From: DATKRB01 sp036501425
GTDB lineage: Bacteria; Actinomycetota; Acidimicrobiia; Acidimicrobiales; RAAP-2
DNA length: 64,000 nt
Direction: 5' to 3'
Assembly: GCA_036501425.1 (NCBI GenBank)
Contig: DASYAI010000040.1
Span: 71,095-135,094 of the forward strand
Notes under the pieces: model-generated
Told to the model about the DNA's origin: nothing
Database searches by the model: none
Seen by the model: the letters and a program-made list of their open reading frames with translations, nothing else
Position numbers and translations under genes: made by a program
Shown here: piece by piece, positions 1 to 8,800 of the stretch
Layout of the letters: each line of letters opens with the position of its first letter
Position numbering within the stretch: position 1 is the stretch's first letter

Positions 1-172
1 ACACGTCGTAGGCACCGCTCCAGCCGACGTGGACCGCCGGGTCGGCCCCGACCACGTGGTCGTAGGCCAGCAGGTGCTGGTAGCCCATGGCCTCGACCCG
101 CTCGCCGTAGCGCCGCACGTCGGCCACCGACGCGCCGATCTCGGTCTGGGGGAACACGACGCCCACGTGCAT
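1..172 (-). CDS. LLM-class (F420-type) oxidoreductase, N-terminal fragment
   Basis: This is a partial gene that runs off the left edge of the window; 57 codons are present, starting with ATG at 172. The translation begins MHVGVVFPQTEIG and continues with a helix and then LLAYDHVVG, the usual first beta strand and second-strand Asp-His of the luciferase-like monooxygenase TIM barrel. In actinobacteria most such proteins use coenzyme F420 rather than FMN. An F420 role here is inference, supported by fbiC further along. The substrate cannot be told from the fragment. It is transcribed away from the PPOX gene that follows, leaving a 179-bp divergent intergenic region. Confidence 0.75.
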   Translation of the reverse strand, partial: MHVGVVFPQTEIGASVADVRRYGERVEAMGYQHLLAYDHVVGADPAVHVGWSGAYDV

Positions 173-285
173 ACGACCTGTCTAGCGCGTCCCCGCCGTT
201 CGGCCCTTTCCGGGCCCGTCCGGGTCTTCGGTCCGGTCGGTCGGTGCAGGCCCACTCGACGCCGGCCCGCCGTTGGGGCACGCTG

Positions 286-325
286 CTCGGAGGACGGGCG
301 GTCGTCTCGGAGGACGGGCGGTCGT
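286..325. repeat. 20-bp perfect tandem duplication
   Basis: The 20-bp unit beginning CTCGGAGGACGGGCGG occurs twice without a gap (286-305 and 306-325). It lies just upstream of the ribosome binding site of the PPOX-fold gene. Each copy contains GGAGG, but neither is at start-codon distance. It looks like a slippage duplication in the leader. Confidence 0.9.
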
Positions 326-351
326 CCGGGTAATTCACCGAGGAGGCAGAG

Positions 352-846
352 ATGGCTGAGCCCACCACGACCACCCCCGCAACGCCCCGCGGCCAGCGAC
401 GGGGCAGGCGCATCGCGATGTCGTCCGATGAGCTGGACGGTTTTTTGGGCCTGGAGCGGACGTGCCGGGTCGCCACGGTCGGGCGCGACGGCGCGCCCCA
501 CAACGTGCCGTTGTGGTTCGTCTGGGACGGGCGCGCCCTCTGGCTCAACTCGGTGGTGAAGAGCCAGCGCTGGACCGACCTCGCCCGAGACCCCCGCGCC
601 AGTGTCGTGATCGACGCCGGGGAGGCCTACGGCGAGCTGCGCGGCGTCGAGCTGGTCGGTCGGTTCGAGCCGGTCGGCGATGTGCCCCGCACCGCGGCGC
701 CCGACCCCGCGGTGGCCACGGCCGAGCAGCTCTTCGCAACGAAGTACGGCGGCAGCGACACCTTCGTACCCGATGGGCGCCACGCCTGGCTGCGACTGCT
801 CCCCGAAAAGACGGTCAGCTGGGACTTTCGCAAGCTGGGCGGCTGA
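352..846 (+). CDS. PPOX-fold flavin/F420-dependent oxidoreductase family protein
   Basis: A 164-residue protein of the pyridoxamine 5'-phosphate oxidase-like split-barrel fold. The core (about residues 25-135) has the family pattern: a first strand CRVATVGRDGAPHNVPLWF, then LWLNSV, then a helix with SQRWTDLARDPRASVVIDAG. This group includes the actinobacterial FDOR enzymes, many of which bind F420. Nothing visible decides between F420, FMN and haem, or names the substrate. The start at 352 is supported by GAGGAGG about 7 bases upstream. The first 20 residues are Thr/Pro/Arg-rich and probably disordered. The gene is divergent from the LLM oxidoreductase, so an F420-linked pair is possible. Confidence 0.8.
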   Translation: MAEPTTTTPATPRGQRRGRRIAMSSDELDGFLGLERTCRVATVGRDGAPHNVPLWFVWDGRALWLNSVVKSQRWTDLARDPRASVVIDAGEAYGELRGVELVGRFEPVGDVPRTAAPDPAVATAEQLFATKYGGSDTFVPDGRHAWLRLLPEKTVSWDFRKLGG

Positions 847-873
847 CCGGCCCGGAGCGGGCGAGCGCTCCGA

Positions 874-1107
874 TCAGTCGAAGAACTCGATCGTCGCGTT
901 GTACGCCCCGCAACCACACACGAAGGTCATGCCCTGGGCGTCGCCGGGCTCTACCCCTTCGAGCAGGAGGCTGCCGCATTGGCCGCACGAGAAGGAGAGC
1001 GGCCCGGTCCCGCGCACCGGTGTCCGATGGTTTCCGAGCGGCCCGCCGACGACGGTGCGAGCCTCGGGTGCCGGGATCACGATGAGGGGGATCACCTGCT
1101 CGTCCAT
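874..1107 (-). CDS. Small zinc-ribbon-like protein, function unknown
   Basis: A 77-residue protein not assigned to a named family. Its second half has CGQC at about residue 41-44 and CGC at about 64-66, a four-cysteine arrangement typical of a zinc ribbon. The first 35 residues are hydrophobic and proline-rich. The ATG at 1107 is preceded on the minus strand by TAGGA at a reasonable distance. It is convergent with the PPOX gene, with a 27-bp gap. A 16-bp palindrome (1165-1180) lies 58-73 bp upstream of the start and could be its operator. Small Cys4 proteins of this kind often bind RNA or protein partners, but no role is assigned. Confidence 0.65.
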   Translation of the reverse strand: MDEQVIPLIVIPAPEARTVVGGPLGNHRTPVRGTGPLSFSCGQCGSLLLEGVEPGDAQGMTFVCGCGAYNATIEFFD

Positions 1108-1164
1108 CTCGCGATCCTACGCGACCCACTCGTGGGAGCCACATCGAGTCGAGTATCCTGCATC

Positions 1165-1180
1165 TGTCATAGTGATGACA
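1165..1180. promoter_or_regulatory. 16-bp palindrome, candidate operator
   Basis: TGTCAT-AGTG-ATGACA is a perfect 6-bp inverted repeat with a 4-bp spacer. This shape is common for dimeric helix-turn-helix repressors (GntR, MarR and similar). It stands upstream of the zinc-ribbon gene read leftwards. No regulator gene is adjacent, so the protein that binds it is unknown. Confidence 0.45.
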
Positions 1181-1290
1181 CAGCTCCATATTCGATCAAC
1201 TCATCGCCGTCGGCCGTCCGGCGGCACGGCGCCATGCGCCCGACCCACGGCGCCGCCCACCGGATCCGTGCGCACAGAAGGGGTGCGCAC

Positions 1291-1319
1291 AAAAGGGGAG
1301 GAGCGGCGGCTCCTCCCCT
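1291..1319 (-). terminator. Rho-independent terminator-like hairpin (minus strand)
   Basis: Read on the minus strand, AGGGGAGGAGC and GCTCCTCCCCT form an 11-bp perfect stem with a 4-base loop, followed at once by TTTT. The stem is very strong but the T-run is short. No minus-strand gene ends just upstream of it: the gene to the right reads plus. It would end an unidentified leftward transcript or be part of a structured RNA. Confidence 0.4.
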
Positions 1320-1521
1320 CTCGTGTGCAGCAGGCTGGGAACTGTGCTGCGAGGACCAGCGTAGGGTTGGCCCGTCCCCGGGGCGTCCCCCCGGCGTCTC
1401 GCCCGTGATTTTCTCTGGTCGGGGCGCCGATCGGACACCGGTGGGTCCCAACTCGCGCACTCAACCCCACCCGCACCGTGCACGCAACCCCACGGCAACC
1501 CGGTGTCGCCACAATGCTCGA

Positions 1522-1749
1522 ATGAGCCTGATCGCGCCCATTCCGGGGACGTGCTTCGGCACGGTCGTCCGGGACGGCTTGAGCTACCCCTGCCCGGGAC
1601 CGATCGTGTGGCACGGCACCCTCAAGACCACCCGCAACGGTCTGTGTTGGGAAGCCGACGCCTGCGAGCACCACGGGCGCAAGCTGATGGACCGCTACCG
1701 CACGAGCCGAGTGGGAATGGTCTACTCGGGGCCGGCCGAACGGGCCTGA
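1522..1749 (+). CDS. Small conserved-looking protein, function unknown
   Basis: A 75-residue frame starting ATG at 1522. The sequence has a non-random look: IPGTCFGTVVRDG, then CPGP, WHG and a C-terminal CWEADACEHHGRKLMDRYR helix. Three cysteines and two adjacent histidines could bind a metal. No family is recognised. The ribosome binding site is weak, so the start is uncertain. It precedes the spherulation-type gene in the same direction with a 128-bp gap, too far for tight coupling. Confidence 0.45.
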   Translation: MSLIAPIPGTCFGTVVRDGLSYPCPGPIVWHGTLKTTRNGLCWEADACEHHGRKLMDRYRTSRVGMVYSGPAERA

Positions 1750-1877
1750 GCCCGCCGACTGCGCCCTCACTCGCAGAGGACGGCCGGCCGGTCGACCTCT
1801 ACAATCCTCCCCGAGCCGCCGGCCGACGTCGACTGAGAGGTGCCTCGCTGCCACTGGTCCAGGGCCAGATCATCCCG

Positions 1878-2720
1878 ATGTACGTGTACCCGGTGGACAT
1901 CGCCGGCGAGGCGGCGGGCGAGCGGGAGTGGGAGGCGGCGAGCGCCGAGGCGACGCGCCGAGGCGAGGCAGCCGCCGAGGCTCCGGGGCCCAGCTACCTG
2001 ATCGCCAACGTCTTCGACGGCGTCGTGCATCCCGAGGCCCGCCCTCCCCGCCCGCACGAGCCCGGCACGGCCGACGGCTTCGCCGACCCGGCGGCGTCCA
2101 CCTACGCGTGGGACGACTCCGGACGTCGCGCCCCCACGATCGACCCTAACTACGCCCGGATCATCGCCCGCTGCGCGCCCCGCACGCCGGTCCTCGGCTA
2201 CGTCAGCACCCGCTACGGGGCGCGCCCGCTCGGCCGCCCCGGCACGGTCGACCCGACGACGGTGCTCGGCCAGGTGCGCCTCTGGAGGTGGCTGTACCCG
2301 GCGATCGGTGGCGTCTTCCTCGACGAGGTCAGCTCGAGCCCGGACGACGGTCATGGCGACTACTACGAGACGGTCACCGCGGCAGTCGACGGGAAGGTGG
2401 TCGCCAACCTCGGCACGCCCCCGCCGACCGACTGGCTCCTCGCCCGCCAGATCGCCGACACCCTGGTCGTCTTCGAGAACACCGCGGCGGCCTTCGACCG
2501 GTTCGCCATGCCAGCGTGGGCGGCGGCCCACCCGCCGTCCGCCTTCGCCGCTATCGCCCATGGCGCGACCTCCCCCGACGACGTGCGACGGATCCGACGC
2601 CGGAGCAGCGCGATGGACATCGGTGCGCTCTACGTCACCGATCGGACGATGGCCGACGGCAATCCCTATCGGGGCCTGCCCTCGCCCCCGTTCTGGCGTG
2701 CCTTGCTCGCTCCTCTCTGA
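1878..2720 (+). CDS. Spherulation-specific family 4 protein
   Basis: A 280-residue protein starting with ATG at 1878. The family marks are the opening strand IIPMYVYP, NPNYARIIAR-like and VLGYVSTRYG segments (here TIDPNYARIIARC and VLGYVSTRYG), IGGVFLDEVSS, VVANLGTPP and LVVFENTAAAFDRF. The fold is a TIM-barrel glycosidase-like domain. Members are known from slime-mould spherulation proteins and from many bacteria, and the acidic residues of FLDEVSS are likely catalytic, which suggests a polysaccharide hydrolase. The frame stays open upstream to 1503, but that part has no signal peptide and overlaps the previous gene, so 1878 is preferred. Its usual export signal is not seen, which leaves the true start or cell location open. 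Confidence 0.75.
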   Translation: MYVYPVDIAGEAAGEREWEAASAEATRRGEAAAEAPGPSYLIANVFDGVVHPEARPPRPHEPGTADGFADPAASTYAWDDSGRRAPTIDPNYARIIARCAPRTPVLGYVSTRYGARPLGRPGTVDPTTVLGQVRLWRWLYPAIGGVFLDEVSSSPDDGHGDYYETVTAAVDGKVVANLGTPPPTDWLLARQIADTLVVFENTAAAFDRFAMPAWAAAHPPSAFAAIAHGATSPDDVRRIRRRSSAMDIGALYVTDRTMADGNPYRGLPSPPFWRALLAPL

Positions 2721-2735
2721 CCGGGCGCGCCGGGC

Positions 2736-2780
2736 GCAGCGCAGTCCAACGCAGCGCAGTCCAACGCACCCCAGTCCAAC
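2736..2780. repeat. 15-bp unit, three tandem copies
   Basis: The unit GCAGCGCAGTCCAAC is repeated at 2736-2750 and 2751-2765, then with two changes at 2766-2780, with a decayed fourth copy after that. It fills the gap between the spherulation-type gene and the convergent patatin gene. It is not a convincing terminator. Confidence 0.85.
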
Positions 2781-2793
2781 ACAGCGCAGCCGC

Positions 2794-4215
2794 TCAGCCG
2801 GAGGAGAGCTCGAGCCCGAGCTCGGGCACTTCGGGGGGTCGGGGTCCCGCGTGCACCTCGAAGTTGCGCCACCAGGCATCGGCGTCCTTGGGCACGGGCA
2901 ACCCCAGGCTCCTTCGCTCGGTGAGCGCGTCACGCACCGTCTGCTTCAGCTTGAGCAGCGGGTCGAGGTCCGGTCCGCTGGCCCGTCCGCGGGCCCACAG
3001 CTCCTCCTCGCGATGCCAGGCCAACGTACGGGCGGTGACGATGGCGTCGGTGGCGTCGACGCCCGCGGCGCGGGTCGCGTCACTGACCTCGGCCAGCAGG
3101 TCGGCCGCCCGGCACCACCCGTAGTCCATGTCGAGCAGCATCAGGCCCTGCGAGACCTCGAACGGACCGACCACGTCGACGGTGGGATCGATCACCGTCA
3201 GGGTGGCTCCGGGCGGCAGGGGCTGGGCCACGTCGGCCTTCTGGCGCTCACTGAAGGCGATCGCGCTGAGCGCCCGCAGGAACACGTCGATCGCGTTGGC
3301 CGTCGTGTAGTCGCGCCGGTCGGGCGGTTGCTCGAGGGGCACCGCCACCACGGCGAAGATCCGGTCCGCCCCCAGCCGCAGCGCCGGCAGCACCGGGATG
3401 TTCTGCAGGACCCCGCCGTCGACGTAGACGTCGTCGGCCAGGGGGCGCGGCGGGAACACCATGGGAACGCTGGACGACGCGATGACGGCCTCGATCAGGT
3501 CGACCGGCCCGGCACCGGCGCCCGCCACCGGGGTGAGGGCGTCGTCCTCGACGATGTCGCCTGACCCGGTGACATAACGCAACCGGCCGGCCTGCAGTGC
3601 GGTCACCGCCAGCCGCAGGTCCAGCCCGGGCCTCGCGATGAGGGCGGGGTCGACCCGGTGGATGCCGCTCGGGCCACCGAGGCGCAGGGCCTCGGCGAGC
3701 GGTTCGAGGGTCATGATGGATCCGGCGTTGCCCCGCAGGCCGCGACGCGCCCGGCGCAGCCGGGGCAGCGTCCGCAGGAGCGCCAATCCGGCGGCGATCG
3801 CCCGCCGGCCCGAGCCCGGGGCAGTCGGCACCCCGCCTACGGTGGGGCCGAGGCCGTCTTCGGGTGCCGGCGGGCGGGTCCGATCGGTGAGCAGCTGGTC
3901 GATGGCAGTGCCCAGGCGGGTGCCATGGAGCGCCGCCATCCAGGGCTGGGTCCCGAAGAGCAGCTCGGTGTGGGTCATCGCCAACAGGTCGTCGCGCAGC
4001 TGCCGGGCCCGAAGCACGAACTCCTCGGGCGTGCGCGCCTGGGCGATCACCGATCCGGCGATGGCGCCGGCGGAGGCCGCCGTGACGACGTCGGGGGTGA
4101 TGGCGCGCTCTTCGACCAGGTACCGGATCGCTCCCGCCTCGAAGGCGCCCTTCGCCCCCCCTCCCGCCAGCACAAAGGCGGTGCGCCCACGATCCATCGG
4201 CCCCGATCCTCCCAT
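2794..4215 (-). CDS. Patatin-like phospholipase family protein
   Basis: A 473-residue serine acyl hydrolase of the patatin family. The oxyanion-hole motif GGGAKG is at residues 18-23. The nucleophile elbow is AASAG with Ser48, an alanine replacing the first glycine of the usual GxSxG. The second catalytic residue is Asp266 in the DGG motif (VYVDGGVLQNIPV). Such enzymes hydrolyse lipid esters with a Ser-Asp dyad. Residues 118-165 form an Arg/Pro-rich insert. An alternative start is the ATG at 4197 (MDRGRTAF), which would remove six residues. The gene is monocistronic and convergent with the spherulation-type gene. The physiological lipid is unknown. Confidence 0.88.
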   Translation of the reverse strand: MGGSGPMDRGRTAFVLAGGGAKGAFEAGAIRYLVEERAITPDVVTAASAGAIAGSVIAQARTPEEFVLRARQLRDDLLAMTHTELLFGTQPWMAALHGTRLGTAIDQLLTDRTRPPAPEDGLGPTVGGVPTAPGSGRRAIAAGLALLRTLPRLRRARRGLRGNAGSIMTLEPLAEALRLGGPSGIHRVDPALIARPGLDLRLAVTALQAGRLRYVTGSGDIVEDDALTPVAGAGAGPVDLIEAVIASSSVPMVFPPRPLADDVYVDGGVLQNIPVLPALRLGADRIFAVVAVPLEQPPDRRDYTTANAIDVFLRALSAIAFSERQKADVAQPLPPGATLTVIDPTVDVVGPFEVSQGLMLLDMDYGWCRAADLLAEVSDATRAAGVDATDAIVTARTLAWHREEELWARGRASGPDLDPLLKLKQTVRDALTERRSLGLPVPKDADAWWRNFEVHAGPRPPEVPELGLELSSG

Positions 4216-4252
4216 CGGGGAATCGTGCCGCGAAAATCCTGCCGGTGCCGGC

Positions 4253-4453
4253 TCAGCCGCCGGCAGCCGCCGTCACCACCTCGACGTGGGCTCCGTCGGT
4301 GACCACCACGCTCGCCCAGCGCGAGCGGGGGACCACCTCACGGTCGACCGCGACCGCCACTCCCCGGTCGCTCGGGCAGACCGAGGCCACCACATCGGCA
4401 ACCGTCGTCCCCGCCTCGAGCACCGCCACCGTGCCGTTCACGCGCACGTGCAC
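4253..4453 (-). CDS. thiS: Sulfur carrier protein ThiS
   Basis: A 66-residue ubiquitin-like sulfur carrier for thiamine thiazole synthesis. It begins VRVNG, has the GTTVADVVAS helix and ends in the diagnostic Gly-Gly, whose carboxylate is adenylated and converted to thiocarboxylate. The GTG at 4453 gives the usual family length. A longer version from ATG 4522 would overlap the end of thiO and add 23 residues coming from an imperfect repeat, so it is not preferred. It lies immediately downstream of thiO in the same direction, the common thiO-thiS pairing. thiG is not in the visible part of this cluster. Confidence 0.85.
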   Translation of the reverse strand: MHVRVNGTVAVLEAGTTVADVVASVCPSDRGVAVAVDREVVPRSRWASVVVTDGAHVEVVTAAAGG

Positions 4454-4511
4454 CGCGCTCGCGCCACCGCGCCCTCGCTCCGGGAAACCGCCCCCTCGCT
4501 CGGGGAAGCAG

Positions 4512-5672
4512 TCAGCCGGCATCGATCCACCCGGCCCGCTCGGCTCGGCGCACGTCGAACCGGCGCACCGCCTCGGGCACGGGCTCGCCGACGAGCAGCG
4601 CGCCGATCGCATCGGCGGTGACCGGTGTGAGCAGGACCCCGTTGCGGTAGTGCCCGCTCGCCACGGCCAGACCGCGTACCCGGGTCCAGCCGATGAACGG
4701 ACCGTTGTCCGGCGAGGCGGGGCGCAGGCCGGCGATCGCCTCCACCAACTCCAGCTCGTCGACCAGCGGCACCAGTGCACGGGCATCGCTCAACAGGTCG
4801 TGCACCGCACCCGCCTGCACGGTCGTGTCGAATCCCCGCTCCTCGGTCGTGGCGCCGATCACCAGCGAACCGTCGCCCCGGGCGACGAGGTAACAGGGCC
4901 GGCCGTGGACGACGCCCCGGACGCTCGGGCCGAACAGGGCAGCCCGGCCCGCCCCGCGCAGCCGCAGGACATGGCCCTTCACTGGTCGCACCGGAGGCAC
5001 GGTGCCGGGCGGCACGCCGCCCAGGCATGCGGTCCGGCAGCCCGCCGAGAGCACCACGGTGGACGCCGCCAACCGCTCGCCCCCGAGGAGCCGGACCCCT
5101 CGGACGGCACCGGCCCCGGCGCCCCGGTCGATCTCCACCGTCGCCACCGTCTCGGATCGCACGACGACGCCGGCCCGCCGGCAGGCGGCCAGCAGCGCGT
5201 CCACCAGCGCTCGGTTGTCCACCTGGTGGTCGCCCGGCAGGTGACCGCCCCCCCGCACCTCGGGGGACAGCGCGGGCACGAGGTCGCGGCACTCCGATGC
5301 GGCCAGGCGGTCGGCGGGCAGCCCGAGGGAGCGGTAGAGCGGCAGCAGGTCGTCGATGACCGCCCGGTCCGAGCCGTCGAGGCCCACGGCGAGCGCGCCG
5401 CACCGGCGGTAGCCGACCGCCGTCCCGGTCTCCTCCTCCAGCTCACCGGCGAAGGTGCCCCAGCGCGCCGCACCGGCCAGCAGCAGCTCGGCCAGGTGGC
5501 GCTCCCCGAACGAGAGCTCGCTCACCGGGGCCAGCAGGCCGGCCGCCACCCAGGATGCCCCCCGCCCCGGGGCCGGATCGACCACCACCGCCGAAAGCCC
5601 CCGCGCCGCCGCCGCACGTGCGCCGGCCAGGCCAATGACGCCGCCGCCGACGAACACCACATCGGTCACCAC
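4512..5672 (-). CDS. thiO: Glycine oxidase ThiO
   Basis: A 386-residue FAD-dependent oxidase of the DAO family. It makes dehydroglycine (iminoglycine) from glycine for the thiazole half of thiamine. The N-terminal Rossmann motif VGGGVIGL (residues 8-15) binds FAD. Typical ThiO segments follow: WVAAGLLAP, YRRCGALAVG, PVKGHVLRL, YLVARGDGSLVIGATTEE and, near the C terminus, AGLRPASPDNGPFIGW and ASGHYRNGVLLTP. The start is a GTG at 5672, with a second in-frame GTG next to it. It probably forms an operon with thiS. No TPP riboswitch could be recognised in the 178-bp gap to gltB, so its control is not visible. Confidence 0.9.
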   Translation of the reverse strand: MVTDVVFVGGGVIGLAGARAAAARGLSAVVVDPAPGRGASWVAAGLLAPVSELSFGERHLAELLLAGAARWGTFAGELEEETGTAVGYRRCGALAVGLDGSDRAVIDDLLPLYRSLGLPADRLAASECRDLVPALSPEVRGGGHLPGDHQVDNRALVDALLAACRRAGVVVRSETVATVEIDRGAGAGAVRGVRLLGGERLAASTVVLSAGCRTACLGGVPPGTVPPVRPVKGHVLRLRGAGRAALFGPSVRGVVHGRPCYLVARGDGSLVIGATTEERGFDTTVQAGAVHDLLSDARALVPLVDELELVEAIAGLRPASPDNGPFIGWTRVRGLAVASGHYRNGVLLTPVTADAIGALLVGEPVPEAVRRFDVRRAERAGWIDAG

Positions 5673-5850
5673 GGGACGGATCCTAGGGGTGGGGCGAGGA
5701 CGGGGCCCCGGCGGAGTGCTGGTAGAGTCGCTTCACTGCTCAAGGGCCAGCGTCGTCCCGGGCGGCAGGATCTCCATCAGTTGAACGCCATCTGTGGAGC
5801 GACCCGCCCGGTCGAACGACGCAGACGGCAACGAGCCCGGAAGGACGACC

Positions 5851-8800
5851 ATGGCCCACTCGGACCCTGGCGGCGCACCGGTCGTAGGCCTGTACGACGG
5901 CGCGCACGAGCACGACGCCTGCGGCATCGGCATGGTGGCCCATCTCGACGGACGAGCCACCCACGGCCTGGTGGTCAAGGCGTTGGAGGTCAACGAGCGG
6001 CTCGCCCATCGTGGGGCCTCGGGCGCCGAGGTCGACACCGGGGACGGCTCGGGCATCTTGCTCCAGCTGCCGCACCGCTTCCTCACCGCGGTGGCGGCCC
6101 AGATCGGGTTCGCGCTGCCCGGGCCCGGACGCTTCGCCACCGGCATGGCGTTCCTGCCCGCCGACCCTGAGGCAGCCGGCAAGGCGCGGGCGCAGATCTC
6201 GCTCCTCGCCGCCGAGGAAGGGCTCCGGGTCTTGGCGTGGCGGGAGGTGCCGGTCGACGACTCGACCCTGGGGGTCACCGCGCGCCGGGCCCAGCCCCGC
6301 ATCGAGCAGCTCTTCGTCGAGCCCACCGCGCCGACCGACCTGGTCGGCCTCGAGCGGCTGGCGTTCGTGCTGCGCAAGCGGGCCGAGCACGGGATCGACG
6401 ACCTCTCGTTCGCCTCCCTGTCGGCCCGCACGATGGTCTACAAGGGGATGCTCACCCCCGGGCAGCTGGTCGCGTTCTATCCCGAGCTGGCCGACGAGCG
6501 CGTCGAGTCGGGCCTGGCACTCGTCCACTCGCGCTTCTCGACCAACACCTTCCCGAGCTGGCCCCTCGCCCACCCGTACCGCTACCTGGCGCACAACGGC
6601 GAGATCAACACGGTGGCCGGCAACCGCAACTGGATGCGGGCCCGCGAGGCGCTGCTGCGCACCGACCTCATCCCCGGCGACCTGTCGCGGATCTTTCCGG
6701 TCTGCACGCCCGGAGCGAGCGACTCGGCCAGCTTCGACGAGGTCCTCGAGCTGTTGCACCTGGGGGGCCGCTCCCTGCCTCACGCCGTGCTGATGATGAT
6801 CCCCGAGGCGTGGGAGAACAACGGCGCCATGGACCCGGCGCGGCGGGCCTTCTACCGCTACCACGCGTCGCTGATGGAGCCGTGGGACGGGCCCGCCGCG
6901 GTGGCCTTCACCGACGGCACGGTGATCGGTGCCGTCCTCGACCGCAACGGCCTGCGGCCGGCCCGTTACTGGGTCACCGACGACGGCCTGGTGGTGCTGG
7001 CCAGCGAGGTGGGCGTCCTCGACGCCCCGCCCGAGTCGGTGGTCCGCAAGGGACGCCTCCAGCCCGGGCGCATGTTCCTGGTGGACACGGCCCAGGGGCG
7101 CATCGTCGACGACGACGAGATCAAGGCCGCCCTGGCGGCCGAGCACCCCTACGCCCAGTGGCTGGCCAAGGACCAGGTCAGCCTGGCCGACCTGCCGCCC
7201 CGGGCGATGCTGACGCCCCAGCACGCCAGCGTGGTCAGCCACCAGCGCCTCTTCGGGTACAGCACCGAGGAGCTGCGGCTCATCCTGGCGCCCATGGCGC
7301 GCACCGGCGCCGAGCCGACCGGCTCGATGGGCTCGGACGCCGCCATCGCCGCCCTGTCGGACCGCTCGCGCCCGCTCTACGACTACTTCACCCAGCTCTT
7401 CGCCCAGGTGACCAACCCGCCGCTGGACGCCATCCGCGAGGAGCTGGTGACCTCGCTGGCCGCCACCGTCGGCCCCGAGGGGAACCTGCTCGAGGCCACC
7501 CAGGGCTCGTGCCGCCAGATCCTCCTGCCCCAGCCGGTGATCGACCGCGACGACCTGGCGAAGCTGATGTACGTGAACGAGCGGGGCGAGACACCCGGCT
7601 TCGAGGCCTTCGCCGTCGACGGGCTCTTCCCCGTGCGGGCCGCCGGCGACGTCGGCCGCCCGACCGCCCAGGGCGGCGCCGACCTGGCGAACGCCATCTC
7701 CGAGGTGCGGGCCAAGGTGTCGGCGGCGATCGCCGGGGGCGCCAACGTGATCGTCCTCTCCGACCGCAACGCCACCACCGAGCTGGCGCCGATCCCCTCC
7801 CTGCTGCTGGTGGCCGCGGTGCACAACCACCTGGTGCGCGAACGCACCCGCACCCGGGTAGGGCTGGTGGTCGAGACCGGCGACGCCCGCGAGGTCCACC
7901 ACATGGCGCTGCTCCTCGGGTACGGAGCGGCGGCGGTCAACCCGTACCTGGCGCTCGAGACCCTCGACGACATGATCGCCAGCGGGCAGCTCGAGGGCCT
8001 GTCGCCCCGCCAGGCACACCAGAATTACATCAAGGCAGCCTGCAAGGGCGTGCTGAAGGTCATGTCGAAGATGGGCATCTCGACCGTGGCCTCCTACACC
8101 GGGGCTCAGGTGTTCGAGGCGATCGGGCTGGACCGCGACGTCGTCGCCGAGTACTTCACCGGCACCGCCAGCCGCATCGGCGGGGTGGGGCTCGACGTGC
8201 TGGCGGCCGAGGTCGCGGCCCGTCACCGGTTGGCCCATCTCGACCGGCCCACCGAGCGGGCCCATCGCGAGCTGGAGGTCGGCGGGGAGTACCAGTGGCG
8301 ACGGGAGGGGGAGCACCACCTCTTCAACCCCAAGACGGTCTTCAAGCTCCAGCACGCCACCCGGGCCAAGCGGTTCGACATCTTTTCGGAGTACACGTCG
8401 ATGGTGGACGACCAGTCGGCCCGCCTCGGCACCATCCGGGGGCTGCTGCAGCTCGTGCCGCCCGCCTCGGGGCCGATCCCCGTCGAAGAGGTCGAGCCGG
8501 CCTCGGCCATCATGCGCCGGTTCTCCACCGGCGCCATGTCCTACGGCTCCATCTCAGCCGAGGCGCACGAGACGCTGGCCATCGCCATGAACCGGATCGG
8601 CGGCCGGTCGAACACCGGCGAGGGCGGCGAGGACCCCCGACGGTTCGTCGCCGACGCCAACGGCGACCTGCGCCGCAGCTCCATCAAGCAGGTGGCCTCG
8701 GGGCGGTTCGGGGTGACCAGCCAGTACCTGGTGAACGCGGACGACCTGCAGATCAAGATCTCCCAGGGCGCCAAGCCGGGGGAGGGCGGGCAGCTGCCGG

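Larger units (their letters stand above)
1108..1521. other. 414-bp intergenic region with several palindromes
   Basis: No convincing coding frame. The stretch holds four dyad structures: TGTCATAGTGATGACA at 1165-1180; two copies of the self-complementary octamer GTGCGCAC at 1268-1275 and 1283-1290; and an 11-bp perfect hairpin at 1294-1319 preceded by AAAA. The rest is GC-rich and featureless to the eye. A structured RNA or a regulator-bound region are both possible. Confidence 0.6.

Noticed and set aside
1828..1850. CTGAGAGGTGCC resembling the TPP riboswitch core
   Set aside because: The second conserved TPP segment and the enclosing stems are absent, and the next gene is not thiamine-related.
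1503..1877. N-terminal extension of the spherulation-type protein
   Set aside because: It overlaps the preceding small gene in another frame, has random Arg/Pro composition and no signal peptide.
4454..4522. Longer ThiS from ATG 4522
   Set aside because: The extra 23 residues come from an imperfect DNA repeat and the protein would exceed the normal ThiS size.
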